From Glycomyces paridis (GTDB lineage Bacteria; Actinomycetota; Actinomycetes; Mycobacteriales; Micromonosporaceae), in contig NZ_STGX01000010.1 of assembly GCF_004912155.1 (NCBI RefSeq), positions 110,200-174,199 of the forward strand: 64,000 bases of DNA, written 5' to 3'. Of this stretch, positions 10,025 through 18,774 are shown piece after piece (positions within the stretch are counted from its first letter, which is position 1; every line of letters begins with the position of its first letter). Position numbers and translations under genes: made by a program. The notes below the pieces were generated by a model. The model saw only the letters and a list, made by a program, of their open reading frames with translations. It did no database searches and was not told the DNA's origin.

Positions 10025-10222
10025 GATAGTTTCCGGAAGTTTCGGTACTGGAGTGGGAATCGGTGCGGTGGTTGGGCGCGGTCGGGTGGGCATCGGTGGC
10101 GCTTGGCGGCCGTGTGTGGCCGTGATCAGGGCATATGTACCAATTGTCTCCCTGTTATGGACCAAGAAAGTTCCGATAGTTTTCCGGAAGTCATTGACAC
10201 CCTCGGTCGGCCGGTTCACGAT
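10025..10222 (+). promoter_or_regulatory. Xylanase promoter with repeated operator-like motif
   Basis: The motif GATAGTTT(T)CCGGAAGT occurs at 10025-10040 and again at 10175-10191. The second copy lies directly before a TTGACA -35 (10194-10199), with a CACGAT -10 17 bases further (10217-10222). A third GATAG and a CATCGA/TCGATG inverted pair follow at 10228-10255. The placement fits an operator for sugar-dependent control of the xylanase. The 5' part of the 320-base gap is otherwise empty. Confidence 0.55.
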
Positions 10223-10304
10223 GGTTCCATCGAGAGAGATAGACATCTTTCGATGCGGCTCGCCATCCCGCGGGCCGCTCGGCACCCGTCTCCTAGGAGG
10301 AAGG

Positions 10305-11306
10305 ATGTCCATGGACAATCCGCCCCCCAGCATCTTCGGCCGCAGGAGCCTCCTGCTCGGCGGCGCGAGCGCCCTCGCCCTGGGCGGCGCCGGCCTGCTC
10401 ATGCCCGGCCAGGCCCTCGCGCAGCAGACCATCACCACCAACCAGGAGGGCACCCACAACGGCTACTACTACTCGTTCTGGACCGACACCCAGGGCCGCG
10501 CCTCGATGACCCTCGGCGCGGGGGGCAACTACAGCTCCTCGTGGAACGGCGCCAACAACTGGGTCGGCGGCAAGGGCTGGGCCAACGGCGGACGCCGGAC
10601 CGTCAACTACAGCGGTTCGGTCAACCACGGCAGCAACGGCTACCTCGCCCTCTATGGCTGGACCTCCAACCCGCTGGTCGAGTACTACATCGTCGAATCG
10701 CACGGCCCCTACAACCCCAGTAGCGGCGCCTCGGGCCGCGGCACGCTCAACACCAGCGGGGGCACCTACTGGCTCGGGGAGTCCACCCGGACCAACGCGC
10801 CGTCGGTCGAGGGCACCAGGACCTTCCAGCAGTACTGGAGCGTCCGCCAGGGCAACCGCACCTCCGGGACCATCAACACCGGCGAGCACTTCGACGCGTG
10901 GTCCCGGGCGGGCATGAACCTCGGCGCGTTCAGCTACTACATGATCATGGCGACCGAGGGCTACCAGTCCACCGGCAACTCGAACATCACGCTCGACAGC
11001 ACCGGCGGCGGCGACCCCGACCCCGATCCCGACCCCGGTGGCGGCGGCGCCTGCACTGCCGCCCTGTCGGCGGGCCAGCGCTGGGGTGACCGGTACAACC
11101 TCAACGTCAACGTCTCGGGCAAGAGCGACTGGCGCGTCGTCCTCAACATGCAGGGCGCCGCCCGCGTCAGCTCCTTCTGGAACTGCAACGCCACCTGGCC
11201 GACCGCGACGCAGATGGTGTGCACGCCCAACGGCTCGGGCAACAACTTCGGCGTCACGATCATGGCCAACGGGAACTGGAACTGGCCTTCGGTCTCCTGC
11301 TCCTAG
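10305..11306 (+). CDS. Secreted GH11 endo-1,4-beta-xylanase with CBM2-like module
   Basis: 333 aa; ATG preceded by AGGAGG. The N-terminus carries a Tat-type signal (GRRSLLLGG, cleavage near ALAQ, about residue 43). The GH11 jelly-roll domain follows, with the nucleophile Glu in LVEYYI (about 126) and the acid/base Glu in ATEGYQS (about 217), so it should hydrolyse internal xylan bonds outside the cell. A Gly/Asp-Pro linker (about 230-246) leads to an 85-residue C-terminal module with terminal cysteines and exposed Trp ([14 protein letters not shown]). This resembles a shortened CBM2 cellulose/xylan-binding domain. Monocistronic and flanked by terminators. Confidence 0.93.
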   Translation: MSMDNPPPSIFGRRSLLLGGASALALGGAGLLMPGQALAQQTITTNQEGTHNGYYYSFWTDTQGRASMTLGAGGNYSSSWNGANNWVGGKGWANGGRRTVNYSGSVNHGSNGYLALYGWTSNPLVEYYIVESHGPYNPSSGASGRGTLNTSGGTYWLGESTRTNAPSVEGTRTFQQYWSVRQGNRTSGTINTGEHFDAWSRAGMNLGAFSYYMIMATEGYQSTGNSNITLDSTGGGDPDPDPDPGGGGACTAALSAGQRWGDRYNLNVNVSGKSDWRVVLNMQGAARVSSFWNCNATWPTATQMVCTPNGSGNNFGVTIMANGNWNWPSVSCS

Positions 11307-11314
11307 CGCCACCG

Positions 11315-11354
11315 GCGCAGCGGCGCGGCGGACCCCTCCGCCGCGCCGCTGCGC
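11315..11354. terminator. Strong GC hairpin after xylanase
   Basis: Perfect 18-bp stem with a CCCC loop starting nine bases after the xylanase stop. There is no T tract, so it is called by stem strength and position. Confidence 0.7.
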
Positions 11355-11389
11355 CCCGGCCGCCGGGCGCGGCGGCATAGGATCGGTCC

Positions 11390-12042
11390 ATGCGACCAGT
11401 TCCCCTCGCGCTCAGCGGCCTCGCCCTCGTCCTCCTGACCGCCGCCTGCACCGGCGAGGAGTCGCCTCCGGCCGACGACGTCATCCCCGCCGCCGCCGCC
11501 GCGATGGCCGAGGTCGAGAGCGTCCGCTTCGACCTGACCGTCGACGGCTCGGTCGAGGGCCTGTCGGTCAAGGCCGCCGACGGCGTCGTCACCGCGGACG
11601 GCTCGGCCGAGGGCACCGGGACCATCACCGCCTTCGGCGTGGACGTCGAGGTCGAGTACGTGATCATCGGCGAGGACGCCTACGTCAAGGGCTTCACCGG
11701 CGGCTTCCAGCAGATCCCCGTCGGCGACGACATGCTCCCGTACGACCCGACGATCCTCCTGGCCCCGACCGGGGCATCGCCGCGCTCCTGGAGGCCGTCG
11801 ACTCGGCCGAGCCCCAGGAGGCCGAGAAGGTCGACGGCGTCGACGCCTACCGGTACGAGGTCGTGTTCGACCCGGCCGTGTTCGGCGAGTTCATTCCGGC
11901 CGAAGGGGACTGGAACACCGCGACCGTCTGGTTCGACCAGGAGACCGCCCGCGTCGTCAAGGCCGAGTTCAGCCAAGGGGACGCGACCGTGGCGCTGCAC
12001 CTGTCCGACTACGACGAACCGGTGACGGTTGAGGCGCCCTGA
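11390..12042 (+). pseudogene. LprG/LppX-family lipoprotein, single-base frameshift
   Basis: The gene opens with a lipoprotein signal (LLTAACTGEE) and reads as an LppX_LprAFG family protein up to YDPTILLAP. The frame is then lost at the CCCC run at 11763-11766. From there the family sequence continues in the -1 frame (RGIAALLEAVDSAEP to the end at 12042). One extra C would restore a continuous 217-aa protein reading LLAPDRGIAALL. In mycobacteria LprG carries triacylated lipids and works with the P55 MFS pump. The next gene here is an MFS pump overlapping this stop. Either a real mutation or a base-calling error; I cannot tell which. Confidence 0.8.
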
Positions 12043-13501
12043 GGCGGCGCGCCGCCGCATCGCGATCGGCGCGGCCGGGGCCGCCGTCCTGATCGGATCG
12101 ATCGACGCGTACGTGCTCGTGACGGTCCTGGTCGACATGATCGGCGAGTTCGGCATCCCCGCGAACCACCTGGAGCGGGCCACGCCCCTGGTCACCGGCT
12201 ACCTCCTCGGCTACACGGCCGGGATGCCGCTGCTCGGGCGCCTCTCCGACCGCTTCGGACGCAAAGTGGTCATCCACGCGTGCCTGGCCGCCTTCGCGAT
12301 CGGCTCGCTCGTCTCCGCCGTGTCCACCGAGCTCGCGCCGCTCGTGGCGGGCCGGGCCCTCCAGGGCCTCGCCGGCGGCGCGCTCCTGCCGGTGACGATG
12401 GCCCTCGCCGCCGACCTGTTCGCCGCCCGCCGCCGCCCCGTCGTCCTCGGCTGGGTCGGCGCCGCCCAGGAACTCGGCGCCGTCCTCGGGCCCCTGTTCG
12501 GCGCGGGCGTCGCCGCCCTCATCGGCTGGCGCGGCATCTTCTGGATCAACCTCCCCCTCGCTCTGCTCGCGGCCCTGGCGATCCAGTACGCGCTGCCGAA
12601 GACCGAGGCCCGCAGCAGCGCCCGCGTCGACGTCGTCGGCGGCCTCCTCCTCGCGATCGCCCTGGGGCTGTTCACCGTCGGGCTCTACAACCCCGACGCC
12701 CAGGCCGGGGTCCTGCCCTCCTGGGGACCCCCGGTCCTCCTCGCCGCCGCCGCAGCCCTGGCCGCGTTCGGCCTGCACCAGTGGCGGTCCCCGGTGCGCC
12801 TCCTCGACCCCGCCGGGGTCCGCGGCTTCCCCTTCGGCGCGACCCTGGCCGCGAGCCTCGCGGCCGGAGCCGTCCTCATGGTCACCCTCGTCGACGTCCA
12901 GCTCCTCGCCCAGACGCTCCGCGGCCTCGACGCCACCGGCGGAGCCCTCCTCCTCATGTGGTTCCTCGTCGGCCTGCCCGTCGGCGCGCTCGCCGGCGGC
13001 GCCCTCGCCTCCCGCTTCGGCGAGCGCCTCCCCGCCGTTGCCGGGTTCGCCGCCGCAGCCGCCGCCTACCTGTGGATCGGCCGCGCCGTCCCCGACGTCG
13101 AACCCGGCCTCGCCCTCGCCGGGGCCGCCCTCGGCGCCACCATCGCCCCCCTCTCCTCGGCCGCCCTGCGCACCACCCCCGAGGACGCCCACGGCACCGC
13201 CTCGGCCGCCGTCGTCGTCGCCCGCATGATGGGCATGCTCGTCGGTGTTGCCGCCCTCACCTCCTGGAGCCTCCACCGCTTCGCCGAATCCACCGCCGAC
13301 CTCGACTCCCCCCTGCCCTTCGGCATCACCGAGGCCGAGTTCCTCCAGCGCCAGGCGGTCTACCGCGAAGCCCTCGACGCGGCCCTCGCCGCCCAGTACG
13401 CCGACGTCTTCACCGCCGCCGCCGCCATCTGCCTCGCCGCGGCCCTCGCCTCACTCCTCCTCCCCGGGCGTGTCGGAGCACGCACCGCTGGAGTCGCTTG
13501 A
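12029..13501 (+). CDS. MFS transporter, P55/Rv1410-like
   Basis: 490 aa, TTG start overlapping the lipoprotein stop by 14 bases, which implies translational coupling. It is strongly hydrophobic with 12-14 membrane helices. The MFS signature GRLSDRFGRKV sits in the loop after TM2, and the motif-C region has GAAQELGAVLGPLFG in TM5. The family exports drugs or lipids by proton antiport. The pairing with an LprG-like lipoprotein matches the mycobacterial lprG-P55 operon, which moves triacylglycerides to the outer envelope. Substrate here is therefore inferred from context only. A later in-frame start cannot be excluded. Confidence 0.85.
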   Translation: MRRPEAARRRIAIGAAGAAVLIGSIDAYVLVTVLVDMIGEFGIPANHLERATPLVTGYLLGYTAGMPLLGRLSDRFGRKVVIHACLAAFAIGSLVSAVSTELAPLVAGRALQGLAGGALLPVTMALAADLFAARRRPVVLGWVGAAQELGAVLGPLFGAGVAALIGWRGIFWINLPLALLAALAIQYALPKTEARSSARVDVVGGLLLAIALGLFTVGLYNPDAQAGVLPSWGPPVLLAAAAALAAFGLHQWRSPVRLLDPAGVRGFPFGATLAASLAAGAVLMVTLVDVQLLAQTLRGLDATGGALLLMWFLVGLPVGALAGGALASRFGERLPAVAGFAAAAAAYLWIGRAVPDVEPGLALAGAALGATIAPLSSAALRTTPEDAHGTASAAVVVARMMGMLVGVAALTSWSLHRFAESTADLDSPLPFGITEAEFLQRQAVYREALDAALAAQYADVFTAAAAICLAAALASLLLPGRVGARTAGVA

Positions 13502-13529
13502 GGGCGGTGGGACTGGATAGGGTTGCGAC

Positions 13530-13820
13530 ATGGCGGATCTTTCAGTAGTCGAGAATGTCGACGAGCACCGGTACGAGCTGCGCGACGCGGCCGGGACGGT
13601 GCTCGGTTACCTGGAGTACCTCGTGCGGGAGGACTTCACGGTCCTGCCCCACACCGAAGTGGACCGTTCGCTGCGCGGGCGCGGATGGGGCGACCGGCTC
13701 GTGCGCCACGCCCTCGACGACCTGCGCGGCAAGGGCGCGAAGGCCTACCCGACCTGCCCGTTCGTGGACCGCTGGATGCAGCGCCACGAGGAGTACGAAG
13801 ACCTGCGCTACCAGCCGTAG
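13530..13820 (+). CDS. Small GNAT-type N-acetyltransferase
   Basis: 96 aa. A short GNAT fold of the YjdJ-like group, with VEN.DEHRYEL at the start, the acetyl-CoA loop as RSLRGRGWGDRLV, and a C-terminal TCPFVDRWMQRHEEYEDL. These compact acetyltransferases act on unknown small substrates. ATG start 28 bases after the MFS stop, so it may be read through from that operon. Confidence 0.85.
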   Translation: MADLSVVENVDEHRYELRDAAGTVLGYLEYLVREDFTVLPHTEVDRSLRGRGWGDRLVRHALDDLRGKGAKAYPTCPFVDRWMQRHEEYEDLRYQP

Positions 13821-13850
13821 CGACGCGCCTAGACGGCACTGCCGCGGAGT

Positions 13851-13917
13851 GTTCACCTCCCCGCAAACTCCGGGTTCACTCGCCGTTCATCCGCCGATGA
13901 AGCATCGTCGGTATGCG
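13851..13917 (+). promoter_or_regulatory. PHO-box-like direct repeats with -10 element
   Basis: Two adjacent 11-base units, GTTCACTCGCC (13874) and GTTCATCCGCC (13885), with a further GTTCACCTCCC at 13851. PhoP boxes of actinomycetes are tandem 11-base units beginning GTTCACC. A TATGCG hexamer at 13912-13917 places the second unit at the -35 position, the layout of PhoP-activated promoters. The target would be the phosphatase gene at 14005. Confidence 0.6.
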
Positions 13918-14004
13918 TCTCTCGGTTGCACCGACCCGCCGGCCCGAACCCGTTCCGGGCCGGCGGCGGACAACGCCCCCCGCCCTCCGGAACGGGGAAC
14001 GCTG

Positions 14005-14484
14005 ATGCTCTCCGCGCTCATCCTCCTACGCCACCTCGCCCCCGCCGGCCAGACGCCGCCCACCGACGCCCAGGCCCGCCGCGCCCGCGCCCTCGCCGAC
14101 TTCCTCCAGCTCTACAGCCCCACCGAACTGCTCTCCGGCCCCGGCTGCGCCGACACCCTCGCACCCCTTGCCAGCCGCCTCGACCTGCGCGTCACCGTCG
14201 CCGACGACCTCAGCGCCGCCGCCCCCGGCCTCCCCAGCGCCGCCCCCGCCGCCGTCTGGCTCGCCGCCCGCGCCCTGCGCACCCTCCCCGACTCCCGCCG
14301 CACCACCGTCGTCTGCGCCGAAGGCGCCGTCCTCGCCGCCCTCCTCGTCGCCGTCGCCGCCCGCGACGGCCACGACCTCACCGGGACCGCCGTCCCCCTC
14401 GACGGCACCGACGCCCAAGCCGGCTGGGTCCTCCACCGCGACGACGGCCGCCTCGTCGACGTCAAACCCCTCGCCGCCCGCTGA
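14005..14484 (+). CDS. SixA-like histidine phosphatase
   Basis: 159 aa. It opens with LILLRHLAPAG, the phosphohistidine RH motif of the RHG/histidine phosphatase superfamily (catalytic His about residue 9), followed by LLSGPGCADTLAPLA and VVCAEGAVLAALL. The RHG motif is reduced to RHLAPAG. The second catalytic His usually found near the C-terminus is replaced by CAEG, so activity may be altered. It resembles the phosphatase half of MutT1-type proteins or SixA. The ATG was chosen because the longer upstream frame lacks coding character and contains the PHO-box region. Confidence 0.72.
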   Translation: MLSALILLRHLAPAGQTPPTDAQARRARALADFLQLYSPTELLSGPGCADTLAPLASRLDLRVTVADDLSAAAPGLPSAAPAAVWLAARALRTLPDSRRTTVVCAEGAVLAALLVAVAARDGHDLTGTAVPLDGTDAQAGWVLHRDDGRLVDVKPLAAR

Positions 14485-14506
14485 CCCCGAACACACGCTA
14501 AATCGA

Positions 14507-14536
14507 TTGCAACCCCAGGTCGGGCCCAGGTAGGGT
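14507..14536 (+). promoter_or_regulatory. Promoter for the HelR-like helicase gene
   Basis: TTGCAA at 14507-14512 and TAGGGT at 14531-14536, 18 bases apart, about 78 bases before the GTG start. TAGGxT is a common -10 in actinobacteria. Confidence 0.5.
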
Positions 14537-14613
14537 CGACGGTTCGCCATCACCGCGCACGCCGCGAACGCGCGCCGAGTGAACCGTCTGACAAATCCAC
14601 CGGGGAGACTCCT

Positions 14614-16683
14614 GTGTCAGCGAACGAACTCCAGACCGACGAGCTCAAGACCGAACTGGCCAACCACGAGCGCGCCCGGACCGAGATGGCCCGGATGCTC
14701 GCCGCGACCGAGGCCATCCACCGCACCTACGCCGGCGAGGTCGACGAGTCCGGCAAGAACATGGGCATCGGCGACGTCGGCCCCGACAAGCAGTTCGGCT
14801 GGGCCATGGCCAACTACACCGTCCCGCGCATGGCCGACCTCACCGACCGCGACATCGCCCTCTTCTTCGGCCGCATCTGGACCGACGACGACGAGGACTT
14901 CCACATCGGCCGCCGCCACATCCGCGACGAACACGGCGACCCCCTCGTCCTCGACTGGCGCGCCGCACTCTCCGAGCAGTACTACCGCGCCTCCGCCCAC
15001 GACCGCCGCGGCATCGCCCGCCGCCGCCGCTTCGGCTTCCAAGGCGCCCGCATCACCGGCTTCGAAGACGAGAACCTCGCCTTCGGCGAAGAGATCTCAT
15101 CCGACATCCTCACCGCCGAGATCGAACGCCCCCGCACCGGACCCATGCGCGACATCGTCGCCACCATCCAGCCCGAACAGGACGAACTCATCCGCCGCGA
15201 CGCCGCCGTCGACCTCTGCGTCCAAGGCGCCCCCGGCACCGGCAAGACCGCCGTCGGCCTCCACCGCGCCGCCTGGCTCCTCTACACCTACACCGAGAAG
15301 CTCAACAAGTCCGGCGTCCTCGTCGTCGGCCCCAACGAAGGCTTCCTCGCCTACATCTCCGGCGTCCTCCCCACCCTCGGCGAGACCGCCGTCTGGCAGA
15401 CCACCGTCCAGCAGCTCACCGGCGCCCACACCGCCACCGCCGCCGACGACCCCCAGACCGCCCTCCTCAAACACGACGAACGCATGGCCCTCGTCTGCGA
15501 ACGCGCCGTCTGGGGCCACGTCGCCACCGCCGAGACCGGCCTCCGCGGCGCCGGAGCCGACCCCGCCGAAGGCCTCCTCATCGCCGACGGCGGCTGGCGC
15601 TGGCGCCTCGGCCTGCGCTACCTCGACGAAGCGCTCACCAACGCCCGCAAACACACCCGCACCTACACCGCCGGACGCAAAGCCCTCGAAGAGGCCATCG
15701 TCCAAGGCGTCCGCCGCCAGGCCGAGATCCGCTCCGGCCACTCCCCGGACGGCCGCTGGGCCACCAAACTCAAACGCGCCCCCGCCGTCCAGGCCTTCCT
15801 CGACGCCGCCTGGCCCAAACTCAACACCAAGACCGTCGTCAAGAAACTCCAACGCGACGAGGCCTTCCGCGCCGACGCCGCCCGCGGCGTCCTCACCGAC
15901 GCCGAAACCGCCCTCCTCGCCCGCCCCGCCCGCGCCGCCGCCAAGCAGACCGCCGCCGACCTCCTCATCGCCGACGAGATCGAGGCCCACCTCAACCTCC
16001 GCGACCCCTCCGCCTCCTACGGCCACATCGTCATCGACGAAGCACAGGACCTCTCCCCGATGCAGTGCCGCGCCATCGCCCGCCGCTCCGGCAAAGGCTC
16101 GATCACCGTCCTCGGCGACCTCGCCCAAGGCACCACCCCCTGGGCCGCCTCCTCCTGGGACGACCAGATGCGCCACCTCGGCAAACCCGCCGCCGAGCAC
16201 ACCGAACTCACCACCGGCTTCCGCGTCCCCGCCGTCATCATCGAACTCGCCAACCGGGTCCTACCGCACCTCGGCGTCGACGTCGCCCCCGCCCGCTCCA
16301 TCCGCTCCGACGGCGCCCTCGACCACCTGCACACCGACGACCTCGAAACGGGCGTCCGCACCGCCGTCGCCGCCGCACTCCGAGAAGAAGGCCTCGTCGG
16401 CGTCATCGCCGCCGACGACCGCGCCGCCGCACTCGCCCCGCTCCTCTCAGGCACCGACCGCGTCGAACTCGTCGCCGCCAGCCTCGCCAAAGGCCTCGAA
16501 TACGACCACGTCGTGGTCGTCGAACCCGCCGAGATCGTCGAAGCCCCCGCCACCTGGCCCGACGGCCCCGCCGCCGCCGTCCCCGGCGTGGGCCTGCGCC
16601 ACCTCTACGTCGCCCTCACCCGCGCCGTCTCCCGCCTCACCGTCGTCCACCGACGCCCACTCCCCGAAGCGATGACCGCCTGA
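14614..16683 (+). CDS. HelD/HelR-type UvrD-like ATPase (RNA polymerase recycling motor)
   Basis: 689 aa, GTG start behind GGGGAGA. A charged N-terminal coiled coil (about 5-40) is followed by a HelD-type domain. The helicase core has Walker A QGAPGTGKTAVGLH (about 210), motif II VIDEAQDLSP, motif III GDLAQGTTPW, and C-terminal motifs ASLAKGLEYDHVVV and LYVALTRAVSRL. A split SF1 core with a central insertion is the HelD architecture. HelD proteins remove and recycle stalled RNA polymerase, and the HelR branch can displace rifamycins. I cannot separate HelR from other HelD branches by eye. Monocistronic. Confidence 0.82.
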   Translation: MSANELQTDELKTELANHERARTEMARMLAATEAIHRTYAGEVDESGKNMGIGDVGPDKQFGWAMANYTVPRMADLTDRDIALFFGRIWTDDDEDFHIGRRHIRDEHGDPLVLDWRAALSEQYYRASAHDRRGIARRRRFGFQGARITGFEDENLAFGEEISSDILTAEIERPRTGPMRDIVATIQPEQDELIRRDAAVDLCVQGAPGTGKTAVGLHRAAWLLYTYTEKLNKSGVLVVGPNEGFLAYISGVLPTLGETAVWQTTVQQLTGAHTATAADDPQTALLKHDERMALVCERAVWGHVATAETGLRGAGADPAEGLLIADGGWRWRLGLRYLDEALTNARKHTRTYTAGRKALEEAIVQGVRRQAEIRSGHSPDGRWATKLKRAPAVQAFLDAAWPKLNTKTVVKKLQRDEAFRADAARGVLTDAETALLARPARAAAKQTAADLLIADEIEAHLNLRDPSASYGHIVIDEAQDLSPMQCRAIARRSGKGSITVLGDLAQGTTPWAASSWDDQMRHLGKPAAEHTELTTGFRVPAVIIELANRVLPHLGVDVAPARSIRSDGALDHLHTDDLETGVRTAVAAALREEGLVGVIAADDRAAALAPLLSGTDRVELVAASLAKGLEYDHVVVVEPAEIVEAPATWPDGPAAAVPGVGLRHLYVALTRAVSRLTVVHRRPLPEAMTA

Positions 16684-16843
16684 ACCACATCTACAGGGGA
16701 CACCGCCGCTCCCTTCAGGAGGACGACCCCGCGCCGATTGCCGAAACTGCCCGAAACCGGCCCTTCCAGGTGTAACGATGATCCGAGCCGCGAATCCAAC
16801 GCGCCGCGGCCCACAGGGGATCCACACACGGAGGAGTGGTCAT

Positions 16844-18532
16844 ATGCGACCTGCACAAGCGAGGGCGTACGCCCTCGCCGGCACGGCGGCGCTGGCCGCC
16901 GCGGGGCTCGCCGCCTGCGGCGGCGGAAGCGACTCGGGAGGCGACAGCGAGGCGACCTGGGCGATCAGCTCGGGCTGGGAGTCGTGGAACGAGAACACGG
17001 CGGACGGCAACAACTCGTACCTCCACCAGGTCCTGACGCCCGGCGCGACGCTCCTCGGCGACTTCGACCAGGACGGCCAGTGGGTCTTCAACGACGCCCT
17101 CCTGTCCAAGGCCCCCGAGCTCACGAGCGAGTCGCCGATGACGGTGGAGTACACGCTCAACGAGAACGCCCAGTGGTCCGACGGCGAGGACTTCGGCGCC
17201 GACGACTTCACCTACATCTGGTACCAGATGTCGGGCGACGAGGCCAAGTGCGCGCAGGACGCGTGCGTGCCCGCCTCCACCGACTGGGGCGCCAACGTCG
17301 CCTCCATCGAGGAGACCGCCGAGAACGTGGTCACCATGACCTACGTGGACGGCTACCTCGACCCCGAGTGGGAGTTCTTCGGCCTGTCGATGTACCCGGC
17401 CCACATCGCCGTGGACAACGGCTTCGCCGACTGGAAGACCGACCCGGCCGTCATGGGCGAGAGCGCCACCTGGTTCGCGCAGAACCCGCCGACCTGGTCG
17501 ACCGGCCCCTACACGCCGACCGACGCGGTCGCGGGCGACTACGTCACCTACGAGCCCAACGACAAGTACCAGGGCACGGTCGACCCGGGCCTGGACAAGC
17601 TCACCCTCAAGGTCGTCGAGGGCACCGAGTCGATCGTCACCGAGCTGCGGCAGGGCTCGATCGACGGCGCGTGGCCCTCGGAGTTCAGCCAGGAGGAGCT
17701 CGACAAGGTCGCCGACGACTCGGCGATCACCACCGAGGTGTACGAGGGCTCGATCTGGCTCCACATCGACACCAACACGAACAACGAGTTCCTCGCCGAC
17801 CAGGCCCTGCGCCAGGCCGTGTTCACCGCGATCGACAACGAGGACATCATCGCGAAGAACTACCCCGACACCGAGGTCGCGGCGCGCAAGAACCACTTCT
17901 TCAACGCCGCCTCGGAGTTCTTCGTCGACTCGCTGGGCGCGACCGACCCGCTCCAGGGCTCGGGCGACGCCGACGCGGCCAACGCCGCGCTCGAGGCCGC
18001 CGGGTACACCACCGGCGACACGCTCATGACGCCCGACGGCGACCCGGTCACGCTCGACTTCCGCTACGGCGAGGGCGACCTGACCCGCCAGACCACCGGC
18101 GAGCTCGTCCAGGCCTACCTGGCGGAGATCGGCATCGACGTCTCGCTGGAGGCGATTCCGGACGGCGACCTGGGCACCGTCCTCTCCGAGGGCAACTTCG
18201 ACATGATCATCTTCGGCTGGTCGGGCACGCCGGCGTTCACGACCGCGCCGCAGCAGTACTTCGCCTCGGACTCGTCCTCGAACTTCGGCTCGTACACGCT
18301 CGACGGGCTCGACGAGGCCATCGCGAAGGTCCGCTCGACCACCGACATCGCCGAGTCGGCGCAGTTCGCCAACGACGTCGACGCGATGGTCATGCCCGCC
18401 GCGTTCACGCTGCCGCTCCTGGACGAGCCGCAGTCGACGCTGTACAACAACGGCACGCTCACCGGGATCGTGGCCAACGGCAACAGCCAGGCCGGTCCGC
18501 TGTGGAACGTGCGCGAATGGAAGCCCGCCTAG
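16844..18532 (+). CDS. Family-5 ABC solute-binding lipoprotein, copy 1
   Basis: 562 aa. The start is the ATG preceded by GGAGGA, giving MRPAQARAY, with lipobox LAAAGLAACGGG. It is an SBP_bac_5 (DppA/OppA) protein. Marks include the mature N-terminal WAISSGWESWNENT shared by all four copies, AQWSDGEDFGADDF, the VEGTESIVTELRQG segment and the closing GNSQAGPLWNVREWK. It should be anchored outside the membrane and deliver peptides or related solutes to the ABC transporter encoded from 24934. Its own terminator follows, suggesting separate expression. It is most like copy 3. Confidence 0.9.
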   Translation: MRPAQARAYALAGTAALAAAGLAACGGGSDSGGDSEATWAISSGWESWNENTADGNNSYLHQVLTPGATLLGDFDQDGQWVFNDALLSKAPELTSESPMTVEYTLNENAQWSDGEDFGADDFTYIWYQMSGDEAKCAQDACVPASTDWGANVASIEETAENVVTMTYVDGYLDPEWEFFGLSMYPAHIAVDNGFADWKTDPAVMGESATWFAQNPPTWSTGPYTPTDAVAGDYVTYEPNDKYQGTVDPGLDKLTLKVVEGTESIVTELRQGSIDGAWPSEFSQEELDKVADDSAITTEVYEGSIWLHIDTNTNNEFLADQALRQAVFTAIDNEDIIAKNYPDTEVAARKNHFFNAASEFFVDSLGATDPLQGSGDADAANAALEAAGYTTGDTLMTPDGDPVTLDFRYGEGDLTRQTTGELVQAYLAEIGIDVSLEAIPDGDLGTVLSEGNFDMIIFGWSGTPAFTTAPQQYFASDSSSNFGSYTLDGLDEAIAKVRSTTDIAESAQFANDVDAMVMPAAFTLPLLDEPQSTLYNNGTLTGIVANGNSQAGPLWNVREWKPA

Positions 18533-18547
18533 CGGCGGCGAGCACCA

Positions 18548-18575
18548 GGGGCGGTCCGGCCGGACCGCCCCTTTT
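18548..18575 (+). terminator. Intrinsic terminator after solute-binding copy 1
   Basis: GGGGCGGTCCGG/CCGGACCGCCCC palindrome followed by TTTT, 16 bases after the stop. Confidence 0.85.
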
Positions 18576-18774
18576 CCGTATCGTTCGGATAACAATGGTC
18601 AGCCAAATGGGTACCGAGGCGTTCCCTTCGCCACTGTGACGTGGCACCGTGTGACGCAGCACTGCCGAGGCGGCCAACCGGCCCCTCTCCAGCGGCCCGG
18701 CACGGCGACGACGCCTCCCCGCGGCCCGCGACGGTGACCCCTCGCCTCGGCCCATCAATGGAGGAGACACAGCA

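Noticed and set aside
14485-14613. Rifamycin-associated element upstream of the HelR-like gene
   Set aside because: I looked for the roughly 19-base inverted repeat known from Streptomyces and saw none; only an ordinary promoter is visible.
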